64,000 nucleotides of DNA from Cupriavidus pauculus. GTDB lineage: Bacteria; Pseudomonadota; Gammaproteobacteria; Burkholderiales; Burkholderiaceae. Position numbers and translations under genes: made by a program. The stretch lies in assembly GCF_003854935.1 (NCBI RefSeq), contig NZ_CP033971.1:186001-250000 (forward strand), given 5' to 3'. Positions 62,900-64,000 of the stretch are shown piece after piece. The stretch's first letter is position 1, and each line of letters opens with the position of its first letter. The notes below the pieces were generated by a model. That model had not been told where the DNA came from, did no database searches, and was given only the letters and a program-made list of their open reading frames with translations.

Positions 62900-62922
62900 T
62901 AAAAAACCGCCACAAGGGCGGT
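62900..62922 (-). terminator. Intrinsic terminator after the HEAT-like gene
   Basis: On the minus strand ACCGCC pairs with GGCGGT around a five-base loop, followed by a T-run. It lies 26 bases beyond the stop of the HEAT-like gene. Confidence 0.85.
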
Positions 62923-62947
62923 GATGGGTCTCGGTTCCCCGTAAGGT

Positions 62948-63157
62948 TCAGCGCTGAGTTGCTTGGCCCAAGGCGGTAGCAATGATGCCCCGCTCTTCTG
63001 ACGTTCTTGATTTACCAAGTGCCGCAATCAGTTCCGCTCGTGCCTCCTCTCCGCCGATGTAACCCAGCCCAGTCGCCGCACCTCCGCGATCTGCGATGTT
63101 CTTGCCATTGTGAAGTAGGTCGATCAATGCTTTCAGGGCATCTTGAGTCGTAGCCAT
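62948..63157 (-). CDS. HEAT-repeat-like small protein
   Basis: A 69-residue protein made of about two helix-turn-helix units: ALKALIDLLHNGKNIADRGG and GEEARAELIAALGKSRTSEE, joined by ATGLGYIGG and ending RGIIATALGQATQR. The alternating pattern and the glycine turns resemble HEAT or PBS-lyase repeats. Its minimal size and its own terminator suggest a stand-alone accessory protein. The ATG at 63157 has no strong ribosome site nearby. Function is unknown; such mini-HEAT proteins can be adaptor or inhibitor proteins on mobile elements. Confidence 0.65.
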   Translation of the reverse strand: MATTQDALKALIDLLHNGKNIADRGGAATGLGYIGGEEARAELIAALGKSRTSEERGIIATALGQATQR

Positions 63158-63361
63158 TTTCGTGTGGAATCAAAATTGATGGGGGATCAATGTCGCACAT
63201 CAGATCGCATCTGCCCATCCATGTTGCGAATTGCGCAAGAGAAGCCTTCTTATCTCTGTAGCAAAGTTTTGGAGCGCTGGAGGTCGAAGAAGGTCGAAAT
63301 GTAGCGGGTCGCCGCTACCAGGCGAGCTGGCTCTGCTCGCGTCGCTACCAGCCAGTCAGAA

Positions 63362-63388
63362 GAAAAAAACCGCGTCAGTGACGCGGTT
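63362..63388 (-). terminator. Leftward intrinsic terminator
   Basis: AACCGCGTCA and its complement form an almost perfect stem centred at 63378; on the minus strand a T-run follows. No clear gene precedes it: only a frame of 21 codons (ending at 63396) with MEGLRIRRHFVSIDCWKTAS lies directly upstream on the minus strand. Confidence 0.8.
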
Positions 63389-63474
63389 TAAGGGATCAGA
63401 TCGAAGCGGTCTTCCAGCAATCAATGCTGACGAAGTGGCGGCGTATGCGCAACCCCTCCATGGTGCGGAGTAGC

Positions 63475-63506
63475 AAAAAAACCGCACACGTTAGGGACGC
63501 GTGCGG
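63475..63506 (-). terminator. Leftward intrinsic terminator
   Basis: CCGCACACG pairs with CGCGTGCGG (one imperfect pair), followed by six or more T residues on the minus strand. The upstream minus-strand sequence to 63650 has no clear gene, so it may end a small RNA or leader. Confidence 0.75.
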
Positions 63507-63647
63507 CGGCGAAGGTAGGGTGCCCCAACAGGAGCACGGCAAAGGTGATCGGCACATGTTGTCAAGCCACCGCCGGGGCGATTTCTCTTTAGCCCGCACC
63601 CATTGTGGTAAGAAGGCTTATCGCAATAGAGACACTTTCGGAAGGCC

Positions 63648-63669
63648 GAAAGCCGCCCTGTGAGGCGGC
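63648..63669 (-). terminator. Terminator after the VapC-like gene
   Basis: GCCGCC and GGCGGC with a six-base loop, followed by TTTC on the minus strand, directly after the stop of the PIN-domain gene. Confidence 0.7.
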
Positions 63670-64000
63670 CTACTTTGACCGGTATTCCACGCCAAACCGC
63701 TCGCACAGTCCGGCCAACCGCTTGTCGAGCGTCCAAAGCCGCGCCTGCGGCGTCAGCAGGGCCGAAGCGAGCAGCATCACGTCCACCAGACCGCATCCGG
63801 CGCCATATAGCCGTTCTTGCTCCACAAACGCCATCGCCTCCGCAAGCGTGGCCTGGTTCGCCTGCTGGAGCAGGCCGACGCTAGCCAGCGTGCGGCTTCT
63901 CGGCTCCGGAGGCGTGCCGCAAGTGAGTTCGAGCAGCACCATCGGGTGCGACAGGACACGATCCGACTCCAGCAAGGCGACGAGCGCCGTGTTGCTGCGC
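63670..64000 (-). CDS. VapC-like PIN-domain ribonuclease toxin, 5' end outside window
   Basis: The visible 110 residues read NTALVALLESDRVLSHPMVL, LELTCGTPPEPRSRTLAS, MAFVEQERLYGAGCGLVDVM, LLASALLTPQARLWTLDKRL. The GCGLVDVMLLASA segment and LWTLDKRLAGLCERFGV correspond to the acidic motifs of VapC toxins, which cleave RNA in a Mg2+-dependent way. The first acidic motif and the partner antitoxin gene must lie beyond 64000. The frame continues to the last base. A terminator follows immediately. Confidence 0.8.
   Translation of the reverse strand, partial: RSNTALVALLESDRVLSHPMVLLELTCGTPPEPRSRTLASVGLLQQANQATLAEAMAFVEQERLYGAGCGLVDVMLLASALLTPQARLWTLDKRLAGLCERFGVEYRSK

Noticed and set aside
62527-62979. 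Plus-strand frame of 150 codons right of the KfrA-like gene
   Set aside because: There is no recognised domain, the frame crosses the HEAT-like gene terminator, and only a weak recombinase-like phrase is visible.
1-64000. CRISPR array, tRNA, rRNA or insertion sequence
   Set aside because: No regularly spaced repeat, cloverleaf, ribosomal sequence or transposase motif was seen by eye on either strand, although a short degenerate element could be missed.

Overview
The window comes from a high-GC beta-proteobacterium of the Burkholderiaceae, most likely Cupriavidus or a close relative. The evidence is a Burkholderia-type porin, two Bug-family tricarboxylate receptors, many LysR regulators next to catabolic genes, a DUF485-ActP acetate symporter pair and a leucine-degradation operon with very high third-position GC. 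No rRNA, tRNA, transposase or CRISPR array was recognised. Genus is inference, not a match.

Layout. 0-5 kb: the end of an HD-domain gene, a receiver-domain relic, a small operon (solute receptor, 2-oxoglutarate dioxygenase, VOC protein) and two decayed genes. 5-11 kb: leucine/isovalerate operon (ivd, mccB, mccA) flanked by a cupin and mvaB; mccA is a mosaic with a compositionally different 3' third. 11-24 kb: a fused indolepyruvate ferredoxin oxidoreductase with a divergent LysR gene, an RraA-like/Bug pair, and a LysR-controlled block of a domain-swapped aconitase, a porin and a chimeric gene in which a BPL_N amidotransferase-like domain is joined in frame to the back half of a FadB-type enzyme. 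24-30 kb: a D-amino-acid-derivative operon (N-acyl-D-amino-acid deacylase, Bug receptor, PLP dehydratase, N-carbamoyl hydrolase) with a LysR-type palindrome upstream. 30-44 kb: a 12-kb, tightly overlapping operon (aminotransferase, pxpBCA 5-oxoprolinase, Dpp-type ABC importer, M20 amidohydrolase, 2-hydroxyacid dehydrogenase, N-formylglutamate amidohydrolase) with a divergent GntR regulator and a compound operator between them; it looks like import and step-wise hydrolysis of cyclised or N-blocked amino acids or peptides.

44-53 kb is a gene graveyard around an intact DUF485-actP pair: a frameshifted TonB receptor, an acyl-CoA dehydrogenase fragment, an SDR cut at the end of actP, an aldo/keto reductase without its front, and a dnaE2 remnant with two frameshifts and a stop. 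An intact exported esterase also lies here.

53-64 kb is an accessory, partly lower-GC island: a membrane protein, an SRAP peptidase, a 1344-residue protein with a restriction-endonuclease-like front, TPR-type helices, a GreA/GreB C-terminal-like domain and a PIN-like nuclease, a SIR2-domain protein, a KfrA-like coiled-coil DNA-binding protein with a palindromic operator, a HEAT-like mini-protein, several leftward terminators and the end of a VapC-like toxin. The large TPR protein and the SIR2 protein lie on the same strand and are the best candidates for an undescribed immune system.
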